A stretch of DNA of 10,551 nt from CAYVUV01 sp964455095 (GTDB lineage: Bacteria > Desulfobacterota > Binatia > HRBIN30 > CADEER01), in the NCBI GenBank assembly GCA_964455095.1, contig CAYVUV010000020.1, forward strand, positions 1-10,551, in the 5' to 3' direction. This document shows positions 1-7,408 of this stretch, piece by piece. A program made the position numbers and the translations under genes. The notes below the pieces were generated by a model. That model worked only from the letters and a program-made list of their open reading frames with translations, was not told the DNA's origin and searched no databases. Each line of letters begins with the position of its first letter. The stretch's first letter is position 1.

Positions 1-809
1 TGCGCCGGCGCACGCTGGCGCATCGCGAGGAGTACTTCCGCCAGGTAGCGGCGCAGCCGCGACCGCGCTGGGGCGGTGAGGCGATCGAACAGGAGGCGTT
101 CACCAGCTGGCAGCGCGGCCAACGCCCGCTGCGCGAAGCGCCGCCGCTGGTGGCCTGGCTGGTGCGCGTCGCACGCGCCAACGAGGGCGAGGGTTGGGGC
201 GTCAACTACCTGCTCGACCGCGGCGGCTTCGACGGCCTCGGGCACGGCGGCCATACGCTGGCGCCGCGCGACTTCGCCGACCTCGAGGAGGTCTACCACA
301 CGCGCATCCTGCACGAAGTCGTGCGCTTGTTCGGCGTCGACTTCGAAATGCGCATACCGCCCGCCGTGGTACAGCAGTCGGTCAAGCTCATGGCGCGGCT
401 GCCGCGCCGCGCGTCGTACATGCTGCTGCTCGCCGGCGAGCTGATGGGCACCGTGGCGTTTGCGCACATGGCCAGCGAGGGCGAGCGTCTGCTCGCCGGC
501 TACCCGGCAATGGCCGCGCGCGTGCGCGACTTGCTGGACGAGATCCTGATCGACGAGGTCGGCCACGTCACCTTCCTGCTCGGCTCGATGACGGGCTGGC
601 AGCTGGCGGTGATTCGGCGCCTGGCGCTGCTCTACGCCGCGGCGTCGCGGCGCGGCTACTACGAGGACGGACCCGAAGCCACGATCCTCCAACGCGGCAT
701 CGAGAGCTACAGCCTGACCATCATGCCCGAACGCGTCCTGCGCCGCGCCTTCGTGCCGCCGCCGTACTGGCCCGCCGCCTACGGCCCACCGCCGGCGGCC
801 GCCGCATGA
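1..809 (+). CDS. Ferritin-like diiron-carboxylate protein (5' truncated)
   Basis: The reading frame is open from the left edge (first complete codon at base 3) to the TGA at 807-809, so the true start lies outside the window; the GTG at 150 is internal. The visible ~268 residues are mostly helical. They carry the layout of a four-helix diiron site: Glu residues in an ANEGEGW segment, an ExxH (E at 288-290, H at 297-299, in EEVYH), a Glu-bearing helix (AGELMG, then ASEGE), and a second ExxH (E at 555-557, H at 564-566, in DEVGH). That E / ExxH / E / ExxH order is typical of ferritin-like oxidases, hydroxylases and related proteins. The specific reaction cannot be read from the sequence. The C-terminal tail is rich in Pro and Ala. 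The last codons overlap the TetR start by four bases (ATGA), so the two genes are probably translationally coupled. The diiron assignment rests on motifs only. Confidence 0.62.
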   Translation, partial: RRRTLAHREEYFRQVAAQPRPRWGGEAIEQEAFTSWQRGQRPLREAPPLVAWLVRVARANEGEGWGVNYLLDRGGFDGLGHGGHTLAPRDFADLEEVYHTRILHEVVRLFGVDFEMRIPPAVVQQSVKLMARLPRRASYMLLLAGELMGTVAFAHMASEGERLLAGYPAMAARVRDLLDEILIDEVGHVTFLLGSMTGWQLAVIRRLALLYAAASRRGYYEDGPEATILQRGIESYSLTIMPERVLRRAFVPPPYWPAAYGPPPAAAA

Positions 810-1501
810 GCGCCTCGTCGCGGCCCGGTCCGGCCGGGCCGCCGCGCCGCCCCGGCCGCCCGCGCGGGCCGAGCCAGACCGAGCGCCTGCGCCAGCGGCT
901 GATCGCCGAGGCCAGCGCGCTGTATGCCGAGGGCGGCTATCGCGGCACCAGCCTGGCGCTGGTCGCCGAGCGCGCCGGGCTCACCAAGGCCACCGTCTTT
1001 CATTACTTTCCCAACAAGGACGCTCTGGTCGACGCGGTCTTCGCCGCCTTCGGCGAACGCCTGGCGCAAGCCGCCGCGGGCTGGTTCGACGCGCCGCCCG
1101 CCGCGCACGCGGCGCGACTGGAACGGCTGGTGCACGCGCTGGTGGATTTCTACGGCACCGATCCCGTCAACGCGCGCATCCTGTGCCAGGGGCTGCTCGC
1201 CGTTCCGGGCCCGAGCGCCGGAAGCCCGCCGCCCATCTTCGCCGAGTTCGTCGCCCGCTTCGTCGCCTTCATGGAGGCGGGCATCGCCGCCGGCGAGTTC
1301 TACCCCGACCGCCCGATGGCGACGATCATGTCGATTGGCGGGATCATCCTGTTCGAGCTCATGCTGCCCGAACGCGGTCGCCCACCCGCCACGCGCGTCG
1401 CGCTGGCGACGCGGCGGCGCGAGATGGCCGCCGTCATCGCGCGCGCGGTGGTGCGACCGGCGACCCGCATGACGCACCGGCGCAAAGGAGGAGAACCGTG
1501 A
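806..1501 (+). CDS. TetR/AcrR-family transcriptional regulator
   Basis: This 231-residue protein has the usual TetR size. The N-terminal DNA-binding domain spans about residues 28-75. Its helix-turn-helix is the stretch from T48 to F68, including LVAERAGLTKATVFHYF followed by PNKDALVDAVF, a near-consensus TetR signature. The C-terminal ~150 residues would form the helical ligand-binding and dimerisation domain. Before the HTH lies a basic Pro/Arg/Gly tail (PRRPGRPRGP, about 13-22) that resembles an AT-hook; such tails are common in TetR proteins. The ATG at 806 lies inside the stop of the diiron gene and has no clear Shine-Dalgarno, consistent with coupling. The end overlaps the GTG start of the amidohydrolase. 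Being inside the operon, it is most likely an autoregulated local repressor responding to a pathway ligand, but the operon promoter and operator lie upstream of the window, so no operator is visible. Confidence 0.92.
   Translation: MSASSRPGPAGPPRRPGRPRGPSQTERLRQRLIAEASALYAEGGYRGTSLALVAERAGLTKATVFHYFPNKDALVDAVFAAFGERLAQAAAGWFDAPPAAHAARLERLVHALVDFYGTDPVNARILCQGLLAVPGPSAGSPPPIFAEFVARFVAFMEAGIAAGEFYPDRPMATIMSIGGIILFELMLPERGRPPATRVALATRRREMAAVIARAVVRPATRMTHRRKGGEP
1484..1491 (+). promoter_or_regulatory. Strong Shine-Dalgarno deciding the GTG start of the amidohydrolase
   Basis: AAAGGAGG, a near-perfect anti-16S match, lies six bases before the GTG at 1498 and inside the last codons of the TetR gene. 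It supports the GTG start, which forms a four-base GTGA overlap with the TetR stop, over any internal ATG. It also suggests that the amidohydrolase is translated far more strongly than the regulator, which has no visible SD. Confidence 0.8.
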
Positions 1502-2610
1502 GCGCACGCACCATCGACGCCGACGGCCACGTCATCGAGCCGGTCGATCTGTGGGAACGCGAGCTGCCGCCCTCGCTGCGCGGGCGCGGGTTCCGCATCC
1601 GCTGGAACGCCGACAGCATGCAGGAAGAGGTCTACGTCGAGGACCGCGTGCTGCTGCCGTTCGGCATCGTCGGCGTCGGCATGGCCGGGCGTCCGTTCGC
1701 CGACATCGGCAAAGGCGTGCGCTACCGCGAGTTGATGCCGGGCGGCTTCGACGGAAAGCAGCGCCTCGCCGACCTCGACGCCGAGGGCATCGACGTCGCC
1801 GTGCTGTATCCATCGGTGGGCCTCTTCCTCGAAGCCATCGAGGATGCCGCGCTGGCCGAGGCCTGCTGCCGTGTCTACAACGACTGGCTCGCCGACTACT
1901 GCCGCGCCGACCCGCGCCGCCTGATCGGCACCGCCGCCATCCCGATGCAAGACGCCGGCGCCGCCGTGCGCGAGCTGCAACGCGCCGCGGGCGCGCTGGG
2001 CATGAAGGGCGCCTTCATCCGTCCCAACCCGTGCAAGGGCCGCGCATTGCACGATCCGTACTTCGATCCCCTCTGGGCCGCGGCCGCCGAGGCCGGCATC
2101 CCCATCGGCCTGCACCCCTCCGGCGCCGGCGATCTGCCCGGCGCGTTTCAGGGCCTGCGGCTCGACGCGCCGATCATGGGCCACCCGTCGATCTTCTTCA
2201 TTGACGACTACATCGGCTTCTCGCATCTCGTCTGCGGCGGCGTGCTCGAGCGCCACCCGACGCTGACCATCGTCGTGCTCGAAGCCGGCGGCGGCTGGCT
2301 GCCGCACTGGTTCGACCGCTTCGACCACTTCGCCCAGGTCTACGCCTGGATGGCCCCCGACCTGCGGCTGAAGCCGAGCGAGTACTTCCACCGCCAGTGC
2401 TACGTCTCCTTCGACCCCGACGAAACGACGCTGCCGCTGCTCACCCCGCTGATCGGTGAAGACCGCATCGTCTGGGCCTCCGACTATCCCCACCTCGACG
2501 CCACCTACCCCGGCGTGGTGCGCGAGCTCGAGGAACATCTGACGAAACTGCCCGCCAGCGCCCAGCAGAAGATCCGCGGCGACAACGCCGCCGCGCTGTA
2601 CCGTCTCTGA
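1498..2610 (+). CDS. Amidohydrolase_2-family (COG2159-type) TIM-barrel metal-dependent hydrolase or decarboxylase
   Basis: A 370-residue protein starting at GTG. The N-terminus DADGHVIEP (residues 7-15) is the first metal-binding strand; the family's HxH is DxH here (D9, H11), a common variant in this subgroup. Further expected ligands and active-site residues are H206 (GLHPSG), H229 (MGHPS), H243 (SHLV), E262 (LEAGGGWLPHW) and D329 (ASDYPH). The C-terminal GDNAAALYRL is the usual family ending. Members include ACMSD-like and resorcylate-type non-oxidative decarboxylases and ring-cleavage hydrolases, commonly acting on aromatic carboxylates or cyclic 1,3-diketo compounds; these residues do not separate decarboxylase from hydrolase. 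There is no signal peptide, so the protein is cytoplasmic. It is third in a tight operon between TetR and a VOC protein, which favours a catabolic role. Confidence 0.88.
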   Translation: MSARTIDADGHVIEPVDLWERELPPSLRGRGFRIRWNADSMQEEVYVEDRVLLPFGIVGVGMAGRPFADIGKGVRYRELMPGGFDGKQRLADLDAEGIDVAVLYPSVGLFLEAIEDAALAEACCRVYNDWLADYCRADPRRLIGTAAIPMQDAGAAVRELQRAAGALGMKGAFIRPNPCKGRALHDPYFDPLWAAAAEAGIPIGLHPSGAGDLPGAFQGLRLDAPIMGHPSIFFIDDYIGFSHLVCGGVLERHPTLTIVVLEAGGGWLPHWFDRFDHFAQVYAWMAPDLRLKPSEYFHRQCYVSFDPDETTLPLLTPLIGEDRIVWASDYPHLDATYPGVVRELEEHLTKLPASAQQKIRGDNAAALYRL

Positions 2611-2623
2611 CCGCGAGGCCGCG

Positions 2624-3091
2624 ATGAAGAACGCCCGCCTGCTGCACTACTCGCACTGCGTCTCCGATCTGGCGCGATCGCGCGCCTTCTACGTCGACGT
2701 GCTCGGCTTCGAGGTGGTGGCCGAGTTCGACTTCGACGATCCCGACACGGCGCGCGTCATGGGTGTGCCCGGGTGCGCGTTCACCGGCGTGTTCATGAAA
2801 CGCGACGGCATGCGCATCGAGCTGATCGGCTTTACCGCGCCACCGCCCGCGCGCACCGTGCGCCGCCGGCAGGCGAACGAAATCGGCCACTCGCACTTGA
2901 GCTTCTACGTCGCCAACCTCGACGAGGCCCTCGCCGAGCTGCGCGGCAAGGGCGTGCCCGTCGACGACGACACGCGCACCGTGCTGCCGAGCGGCATCGA
3001 GTGCTGCGTGGTGCGCGACCCCGACGGCTTCCCGATCGAGATCGTGCAGCAGCCGACCCTGGTGCTGTTGCCCTACGAGATGGAGGGTTGA
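2624..3091 (+). CDS. VOC superfamily (glyoxalase/epimerase-like) metalloprotein
   Basis: A 155-residue protein with two paired beta-alpha-beta-beta-beta modules. Module one contains HCVSDLARSRAFYVDVLGF (about 11-29), a hallmark VOC segment. Module two begins at GHSHLSFYVANLDEAL and ends with DPDGFPIEIVQQP. The four expected metal ligands are all present: H11, E66 (MRIELIG), H91 and E139. The H/E/H/E set resembles glyoxalase I. Methylmalonyl-CoA epimerase normally has Gln in the second position, so epimerase is less likely but not excluded. Extradiol dioxygenases use a 2-His-1-Glu set and are usually longer. The ATG at 2624 follows a weak GAGG (2615-2618), 13 nt after the amidohydrolase stop. 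The substrate is unknown; the operon suggests an isomerisation, lyase or ring-modifying step on the amidohydrolase's substrate or product. Confidence 0.85.
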   Translation: MKNARLLHYSHCVSDLARSRAFYVDVLGFEVVAEFDFDDPDTARVMGVPGCAFTGVFMKRDGMRIELIGFTAPPPARTVRRRQANEIGHSHLSFYVANLDEALAELRGKGVPVDDDTRTVLPSGIECCVVRDPDGFPIEIVQQPTLVLLPYEMEG

Positions 3092-3095
3092 CGCG

Positions 3096-3857
3096 ATGGG
3101 CGGACGTCTCGCAGGCAAGGCCGCCATCGTCACCGGCGCGGCGCGCGGACAGGGCGAGGCCGTGGCGCGGCGCTTCGCGGCCGAAGGGGCGCGCGTGGCG
3201 CTGCTCGACGTGCTCGACGCCGCCGGCGCCGCCGTGGCAGCCGAGATCGCCGCGGCGGGCGGCGAGGCGCACTACCTGCATTGCGATCTGACGCAGGAAA
3301 CGCAGGTCGCGGCCGCCATCGACGCCGCCGCGGCGGACTTCGGCGGGCTCGACATCCTGTACAACAACGCCGCCGTCATCGCCTACGGCCGGCGCATCGC
3401 CGACCTGTCGGCCGCCGAGTGGGACCACACCATGGCCGTCAACCTGCGCGGCCCGTTCCTGTGTGCCAAGTACGCCCTCCCGCACATGATCCGGCGCGGC
3501 GGCGGCGCCATCGTCAACGTCTCTTCGCACGGCGCGTTTCAGGCCTCGCCGGTCGGCGTCGCCGACTACGCCGTCGCCAAGGGCGGACTGGTCACGCTGA
3601 CGTACTACCTGGCGTCCGAGTACGGCTCCGAGCACATCCGCGCCAACTGCCTGGCCCCGGGCCCGGTCCCGACCGATCTCAACTCGATGTTCCTCGGCAC
3701 CCCCGAGGGCCAGGCGCAGACCGCCATGTTCATCCCGCTCGGCCGCGTCGGCGCCCTCGGCGACATCGCCAACGCCGCCGTCTTCCTCGCCTCCGACGAA
3801 GCCGCGTGGATCAGCGGCGCCGTGCTGCGCGTCGACGGCGGAATGGTCGTGCAGTAG
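3096..3857 (+). CDS. Short-chain dehydrogenase/reductase (classical SDR)
   Basis: A 253-residue protein, the standard length for a classical SDR. The Rossmann cofactor motif TGxxxGxG is T13-G20 (TGAARGQG). The structural NNA follows at residues 90-92. The catalytic set is Ser in NVSSHG (S143/S144), Tyr158 and Lys162 (YAVAK). DLTQ after the third strand and the acidic D38 (LLDVLD) at the end of beta-2 favour NAD(H) over NADP(H). The ending WISGAVLRVDGGMVVQ is the usual SDR C-terminus. It would oxidise or reduce a hydroxyl/keto group on a pathway intermediate. The GGAGGG at 3082-3087, inside the end of the VOC gene, lies eight bases from the ATG, and only four bases separate the two genes. It appears to be the last gene of the operon. 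Confidence 0.94.
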   Translation: MGGRLAGKAAIVTGAARGQGEAVARRFAAEGARVALLDVLDAAGAAVAAEIAAAGGEAHYLHCDLTQETQVAAAIDAAAADFGGLDILYNNAAVIAYGRRIADLSAAEWDHTMAVNLRGPFLCAKYALPHMIRRGGGAIVNVSSHGAFQASPVGVADYAVAKGGLVTLTYYLASEYGSEHIRANCLAPGPVPTDLNSMFLGTPEGQAQTAMFIPLGRVGALGDIANAAVFLASDEAAWISGAVLRVDGGMVVQ

Positions 3858-3872
3858 CGGCACCCGAGGGGC

Positions 3873-3891
3873 CGCGACGGGCATCGTCGCG
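3873..3891 (+). terminator. Possible hairpin after the SDR gene
   Basis: A perfect 7-bp stem CGCGACG / CGTCGCG with a 5-base loop begins 15 bases after the SDR stop codon. It is not followed by a T-run, so it is not a textbook intrinsic terminator. It fits the end of the operon before the 110-bp gap leading to the kinase gene. In DNA this GC-rich, such stems also occur by chance. Confidence 0.35.
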
Positions 3892-3953
3892 CGAGAGGCG
3901 AACGCCATGGCACCAGCTGTCCGTTTGGGGTAGTCTTCACATCCTGTCGAGAC

Positions 3954-3967
3954 GGTCCCAGGTCCCA
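3954..3967 (+). repeat. Tandem GGTCCCA duplication just before the kinase start
   Basis: GGTCCCA occurs twice in immediate succession, ending directly at the kinase ATG, where a ribosome binding site would normally lie. No purine-rich Shine-Dalgarno is visible, so initiation at 3968 may be weak. The repeat could also be a chance duplication. Confidence 0.4.
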
Positions 3968-5821
3968 ATGTCCGCCGCCGAACGCCGATCCGCCATCGTC
4001 GTCAACGACGACCCGTCGCAGCTGCGGCTGAATTCCGCCGTCATCGAGAAGGCGGGCCTGCGCGTCACGGCTTGCCGCAGTGCCGAGGAGGCGTTGCGCG
4101 CCATGCTCGCGAACGGGCCGTCCGACATCATCGTCACCGACCTGCACATGCCGGGCATCGACGGCTGGCGCTTTTGTCAGCTCTTGCGTTCGCCGGAGTA
4201 CGCCGCGTTCAACCACACGCCGATCCTGATCGTCTCGGCGACGTTCTCCGGCAGCGACGCCGAGCAGATGACCGCCGAAATGGGCGCCGACGGATTCCTC
4301 GCCGCGCCGTACGCCCCCTCGGTGTTGCAGAACCACATCCGTTCGCTGCTCGACGGCCACCGGCCACAGGCGGCACAACACGTGCTGCTCATCGAGCCCA
4401 ACCAGACGCTGGCCGCCGACCTGGCGCGCGAGTTCGAGGGGCGCGGTTACGCGGTGCGTGTCGCCGCCACCGGCAGCGACGGCCTCAAGCTCTGCCGCGC
4501 CCACCGGCCGGAGATCGCCGTCATCGACGACGCGGTCGACGACTTGAGCAGCGAGCAGATCCTCTCCGCCATCACCCGGCCGGGCTCGCGCATGGTGACG
4601 GTGGTGCTGACGCGCGAGCACGACGCCGAGCAGGCGCTGCGCCTCGCCGGGCGCGGGGCCGACGCCTACCTCTGCGCGCCGATCGCGGCCGCCCCGCTCG
4701 CCGAGCTCTGCGAGCGCATGCGCCGGCAGCGTTCGCTGATGCGCGTCGAGGAACTGCTCGAAGCGCGCACACGGGCGCTGCGTGATTCCGAGGCGCGCTG
4801 GCGCTCGCTGTTCGAAGGCATCCCCGATGCGGTGCTGGTCTGCGACGGCGACGGCGTCATTCGGCACGCCAACCCGGTCGCCGCGGCCCATCTCGAGCTC
4901 TCGCCCGTCGATCTCGTCGGTCGCTCGATCCACGACTTCGAGCGCCAGCCGGTGCCACCCGCGCCCGCGGCGGACAACGGGGCGCCGCACGGGGTCAACA
5001 CCTTCCGCACCACATATGTTTCGCGCGGCGGCCGCCACTTCGACGTCGAGGTCACGCAGCGCGACATCCAGTTCGACGGCCACCCCGCCGTGCTGCGCGT
5101 CGCGCGCGACATCACTGCCGAGTTGGAGCTCGCGCGTCAGCGCGCCAACTTCCTCGCCATGGTGACGCACGACATCAAGAACCCGCTGTCGGTGATTCTC
5201 GGCTTCGCCGCCATGCTGCCCGAGATCGGCCCGCTCGAAGCCGAGCAACAAGACGTCGTCCAGCGCATCGAGGCCAACGCCCGCACGGTCCTTTCCCTGG
5301 TGGCCAATTATCTCAACACGGCCCGCTTCGAAGCGGGCGGATTGACCCTGCACCGGCGCCCGTTGGCACTCAACGCCCTGCTGCAGCGCATTGGCGATCA
5401 GTACGCCGGCGACGCCGCGCGGCAGGGCATCGCCCTCGACTACCAGCTCGACCTCGACCTGCCTCCGTTCAACGGCGACGAGCTGGCGCTCGAGCGCGTC
5501 TTCACCAACCTGATCCACAACGCGCTGAAGTTCAGCGCCAGCCGCGGGCGCGTCGCCATCGCCTCGACCAGCGACGGCGCCCAGCTCACCGTTTGCATCA
5601 CCGATACCGGCTGCGGCATCGCCCCGGCGGAGGTGCAGAGCATCTTCGAACCCTACAGCCGCGGCACCACCCGCGAGCCGCGCGAGGGCACCGGGTTGGG
5701 ACTGTTCATCGCCAAGTCCCTGGTCGAAGCGCACGGCGGCCGGATCGCCGTCGAAAGCCAACTGGGCAAAGGATCCCGCTTCCGCGTCTCGCTGCCGATC
5801 GGCGTGCCGGAAGCCGCGTGA
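3968..5821 (+). CDS. Soluble sensor histidine kinase, receiver-receiver-PAS-HisKA-HATPase
   Basis: A 617-residue protein without membrane segments or signal peptide. Receiver 1 is about residues 8-130, with acidic pair D14/D15, phosphoacceptor D58 (VTDLHMPGIDG) and S90; the invariant Lys is replaced by Ala (A113-P114). Receiver 2 is about 138-255: the acidic pair is replaced by E143-P-N145, D187/D188 stand at the acceptor position, and Lys is again Ala (A237-P238). A charged helix, likely coiled coil (about 258-276), leads to a PAS domain (about 276-381). The HisKA box has H401 in VTHDIKNP. The ATPase has N518 in the N-box (NLIHNALKFS), D546 in the G1 box (DTGCGIAP), FEPYSRG, and GTGLGLFIAKS. 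The kinase half looks active. No output regulator is adjacent. The chosen ATG matches the start of the receiver fold but has a poor Shine-Dalgarno. The input signal is unknown. Confidence 0.9.
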   Translation: MSAAERRSAIVVNDDPSQLRLNSAVIEKAGLRVTACRSAEEALRAMLANGPSDIIVTDLHMPGIDGWRFCQLLRSPEYAAFNHTPILIVSATFSGSDAEQMTAEMGADGFLAAPYAPSVLQNHIRSLLDGHRPQAAQHVLLIEPNQTLAADLAREFEGRGYAVRVAATGSDGLKLCRAHRPEIAVIDDAVDDLSSEQILSAITRPGSRMVTVVLTREHDAEQALRLAGRGADAYLCAPIAAAPLAELCERMRRQRSLMRVEELLEARTRALRDSEARWRSLFEGIPDAVLVCDGDGVIRHANPVAAAHLELSPVDLVGRSIHDFERQPVPPAPAADNGAPHGVNTFRTTYVSRGGRHFDVEVTQRDIQFDGHPAVLRVARDITAELELARQRANFLAMVTHDIKNPLSVILGFAAMLPEIGPLEAEQQDVVQRIEANARTVLSLVANYLNTARFEAGGLTLHRRPLALNALLQRIGDQYAGDAARQGIALDYQLDLDLPPFNGDELALERVFTNLIHNALKFSASRGRVAIASTSDGAQLTVCITDTGCGIAPAEVQSIFEPYSRGTTREPREGTGLGLFIAKSLVEAHGGRIAVESQLGKGSRFRVSLPIGVPEAA

Positions 5822-5854
5822 CGACGCTCGCCCTGCCCTGATCTCCGCCGTCTT

Positions 5855-5873
5855 GCCGCCGCGCCGCGGCGGC
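5855..5873 (+). terminator. GC hairpin after the kinase gene
   Basis: GCCGCCGC - GCC - GCGGCGGC forms an 8-bp all-GC stem with a 3-base loop, 33 bases after the kinase stop codon. It is followed by GGTATTGCTCC rather than a T-tract. It may act as a terminator or 3'-end barrier between the kinase and the next transcription unit. Confidence 0.4.
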
Positions 5874-5914
5874 GGTATTGCTCCGGCCACCACCACTGAC
5901 GGAAAGGACACGGC

Positions 5915-6574
5915 ATGGATCTCGCCAGCGTCGATCACCTGCTGACCACCACGCGCTCGGTGCGCAAGCGCCTCGATTTCAGCCGCCCGGTCCCGGCCGA
6001 GGTGATCGAGCGCGGGATTGAGATCGCTCTGCAAGCCCCGACCGGGTCCAACGCCCAGGGCTGGCATTTCATCGTCGTCACCGACGCCACCACGCGCGCC
6101 GCCCTGTCCGACATCTATCGGCGCGCGTTCGAGGTCTACGCCAACGCGCCCGAATCGATGCGGCCCCAGATGAAGGAAGACGACCCGCGCTTCGCCCAGA
6201 CACAGCGCATCGTCGACTCGGCCTCCTACCTGGCGCAGCGCATGCACGAGGCGCCGGCGCTGGTCGTCCCCTGCGTCGAGGGTCGGGTCGAAAACGCCGG
6301 CGTGCTGGCCCAGGCATCGGTGTACGGCTCGATCCTGCCCGCCGTGTGGTCGTTCATGTTGGCGCTGCGCGCGCGCGGCGTCGGTTCGGCGTGGACGACG
6401 CTCCATCTCATGTTCGAGCAGGAAGCGGCGACCCATCTCGGCGTGCCGGAGACGGTCACCCAGACCGCGCTGCTGCCGCTCGCCTATTTCACCGGCAGCG
6501 ATTTCAAACCGGCCAAGCGGTTGCCGGCGCGCGAGCGCACCCATTGGAACCGCTGGGGCCAGCGGCGCGCGTAG
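5915..6574 (+). CDS. Nitroreductase-family FMN oxidoreductase
   Basis: A 219-residue protein, normal for the family. The N-terminal TTTRSVRKRL segment (R14, S15, R17) is the FMN phosphate-binding motif, and APTGSNAQGWHF (41-52) is the following conserved helix start. The central GSILPAVWSFMLALRARGVGSAWTT forms the dimer-core helix and the second FMN-contact region. The tail LAYFTGSDFKPAKRLP fits the usual family ending. Members reduce nitroaromatics, quinones or enones, or act as flavin dehydrogenases or dehalogenases; the substrate is not readable here. AAAGGA (5903-5908) sits six bases before the ATG. The crotonase gene follows after 11 nt, so the two are probably co-transcribed. In that company, a reduction or dehydrogenation of a cyclic or CoA-linked intermediate is plausible but inferred. 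Confidence 0.9.
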   Translation: MDLASVDHLLTTTRSVRKRLDFSRPVPAEVIERGIEIALQAPTGSNAQGWHFIVVTDATTRAALSDIYRRAFEVYANAPESMRPQMKEDDPRFAQTQRIVDSASYLAQRMHEAPALVVPCVEGRVENAGVLAQASVYGSILPAVWSFMLALRARGVGSAWTTLHLMFEQEAATHLGVPETVTQTALLPLAYFTGSDFKPAKRLPARERTHWNRWGQRRA

Positions 6575-6585
6575 GCGGCGCGTCA

Positions 6586-7395
6586 ATGCCGGTTCGTCTC
6601 GAGCTGCCCGCCGATCACCCGCACGTCGCGGTCGTCACGCTCGACCGCCCCGAGCGCGCCAACGCGCTCGACCCCGCCATGCTGCGCGAGCTGGCGGCAG
6701 TCTGGCGGCGCATCGCCAGCGACAGCGAGATCCGCTGCGCCATCCTCACCGGGGCCGGCGAGAAGGCCTTTTGCGCCGGCATGGACATGCGCGCCACGAT
6801 TCCGATGGCGCAGCGCCTGGCGCGCGGCGAGCGCATTCCCGACGAGGACTTCGAAGGCCTGCGCAGCGTCGCCACGGCGACCCTGGCCGGGTTCGATCTC
6901 GACACGCCGCTGATCTGCGCCGTCAACGGCCACGCCCGCGCCGGCGGCTTCGATCTCATGCTGGCGTCGGAGATCCGCTACGCCGTGCCGCACGCGACGT
7001 TCGCTCTCGAAGAGGTGGCGCTCGGCCTCTACCCGACCGGCAACGCCAGCGTGCTGCTGCCGCGGCAGATTCCCTGGGTGCACGCGCACGAGCTGCTCTT
7101 GACCGCGCGCCCCATCGACGCCCCGCGCGCGGTCGCCATCGGCTTGCTCAACGCCATCGTCGAGCCCGAGGCCCTGATGGCCACCGCGCTCGCCACCGCC
7201 GACGCCATCGCCGCCAACGCCCCGCTCGCCGTGCGCGCCACGCGCCGCGGCGTGCGCGAGCTGCTCGCCCTGCCGCTCGACGAAGCCTACCGCCGCCAGG
7301 AAGAGCTCGGCCGCCCGCTGCGCCGCACCGACGACGCCCGCGAAGCGCAGCGCGCCTTCGTCGAAAAGCGCCGCCCAGTGTGGCGCGGTAGATGA
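6586..7395 (+). CDS. Enoyl-CoA hydratase/isomerase (crotonase) family protein
   Basis: A 269-residue protein of standard crotonase length. TLDRPERANALD (18-29) is the first conserved strand-turn. AFCAGMDM (61-68) and NGHARAGGFDL (114-124) form the CoA-binding oxyanion hole. Of the two catalytic acids of rat mitochondrial enoyl-CoA hydratase, the second is kept as E143 (FALEEVALGL), while the first is Asp (D123). Spacing between the two positions is 20 residues, as in the rat enzyme. It may therefore be a hydratase with an Asp variant, or another crotonase such as an isomerase or a carnitinyl-CoA-type dehydratase. The start at 6586 puts 11 nt between it and the nitroreductase and gives the usual N-terminus, though the Shine-Dalgarno is weak. 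It probably works with the acyl-CoA dehydrogenases further right. Confidence 0.93.
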   Translation: MPVRLELPADHPHVAVVTLDRPERANALDPAMLRELAAVWRRIASDSEIRCAILTGAGEKAFCAGMDMRATIPMAQRLARGERIPDEDFEGLRSVATATLAGFDLDTPLICAVNGHARAGGFDLMLASEIRYAVPHATFALEEVALGLYPTGNASVLLPRQIPWVHAHELLLTARPIDAPRAVAIGLLNAIVEPEALMATALATADAIAANAPLAVRATRRGVRELLALPLDEAYRRQEELGRPLRRTDDAREAQRAFVEKRRPVWRGR

Positions 7396-7408
7396 GGCTC
7401 GGCCGCGT

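Noticed and set aside
1300..2538. Minus-strand open frame of about 412 codons antisense to the amidohydrolase
   Set aside because: It is a shadow of the GC-rich plus-strand gene, with no motifs and no ribosome binding site.
3907..3933. Eight-codon open frame (MAPAVRLG) before the kinase gene, possibly a leader peptide
   Set aside because: It has no runs of regulatory codons and no attenuator-like alternative hairpins, and its length is expected by chance.
3605..6586. A very long open frame (about 990 codons) on the minus strand, antisense to the SDR end, kinase and nitroreductase
   Set aside because: It has no recognisable domain, is Arg/Ala/Gly/His-rich and low in complexity, and is fully explained by high-GC codon bias in the well-supported plus-strand genes.
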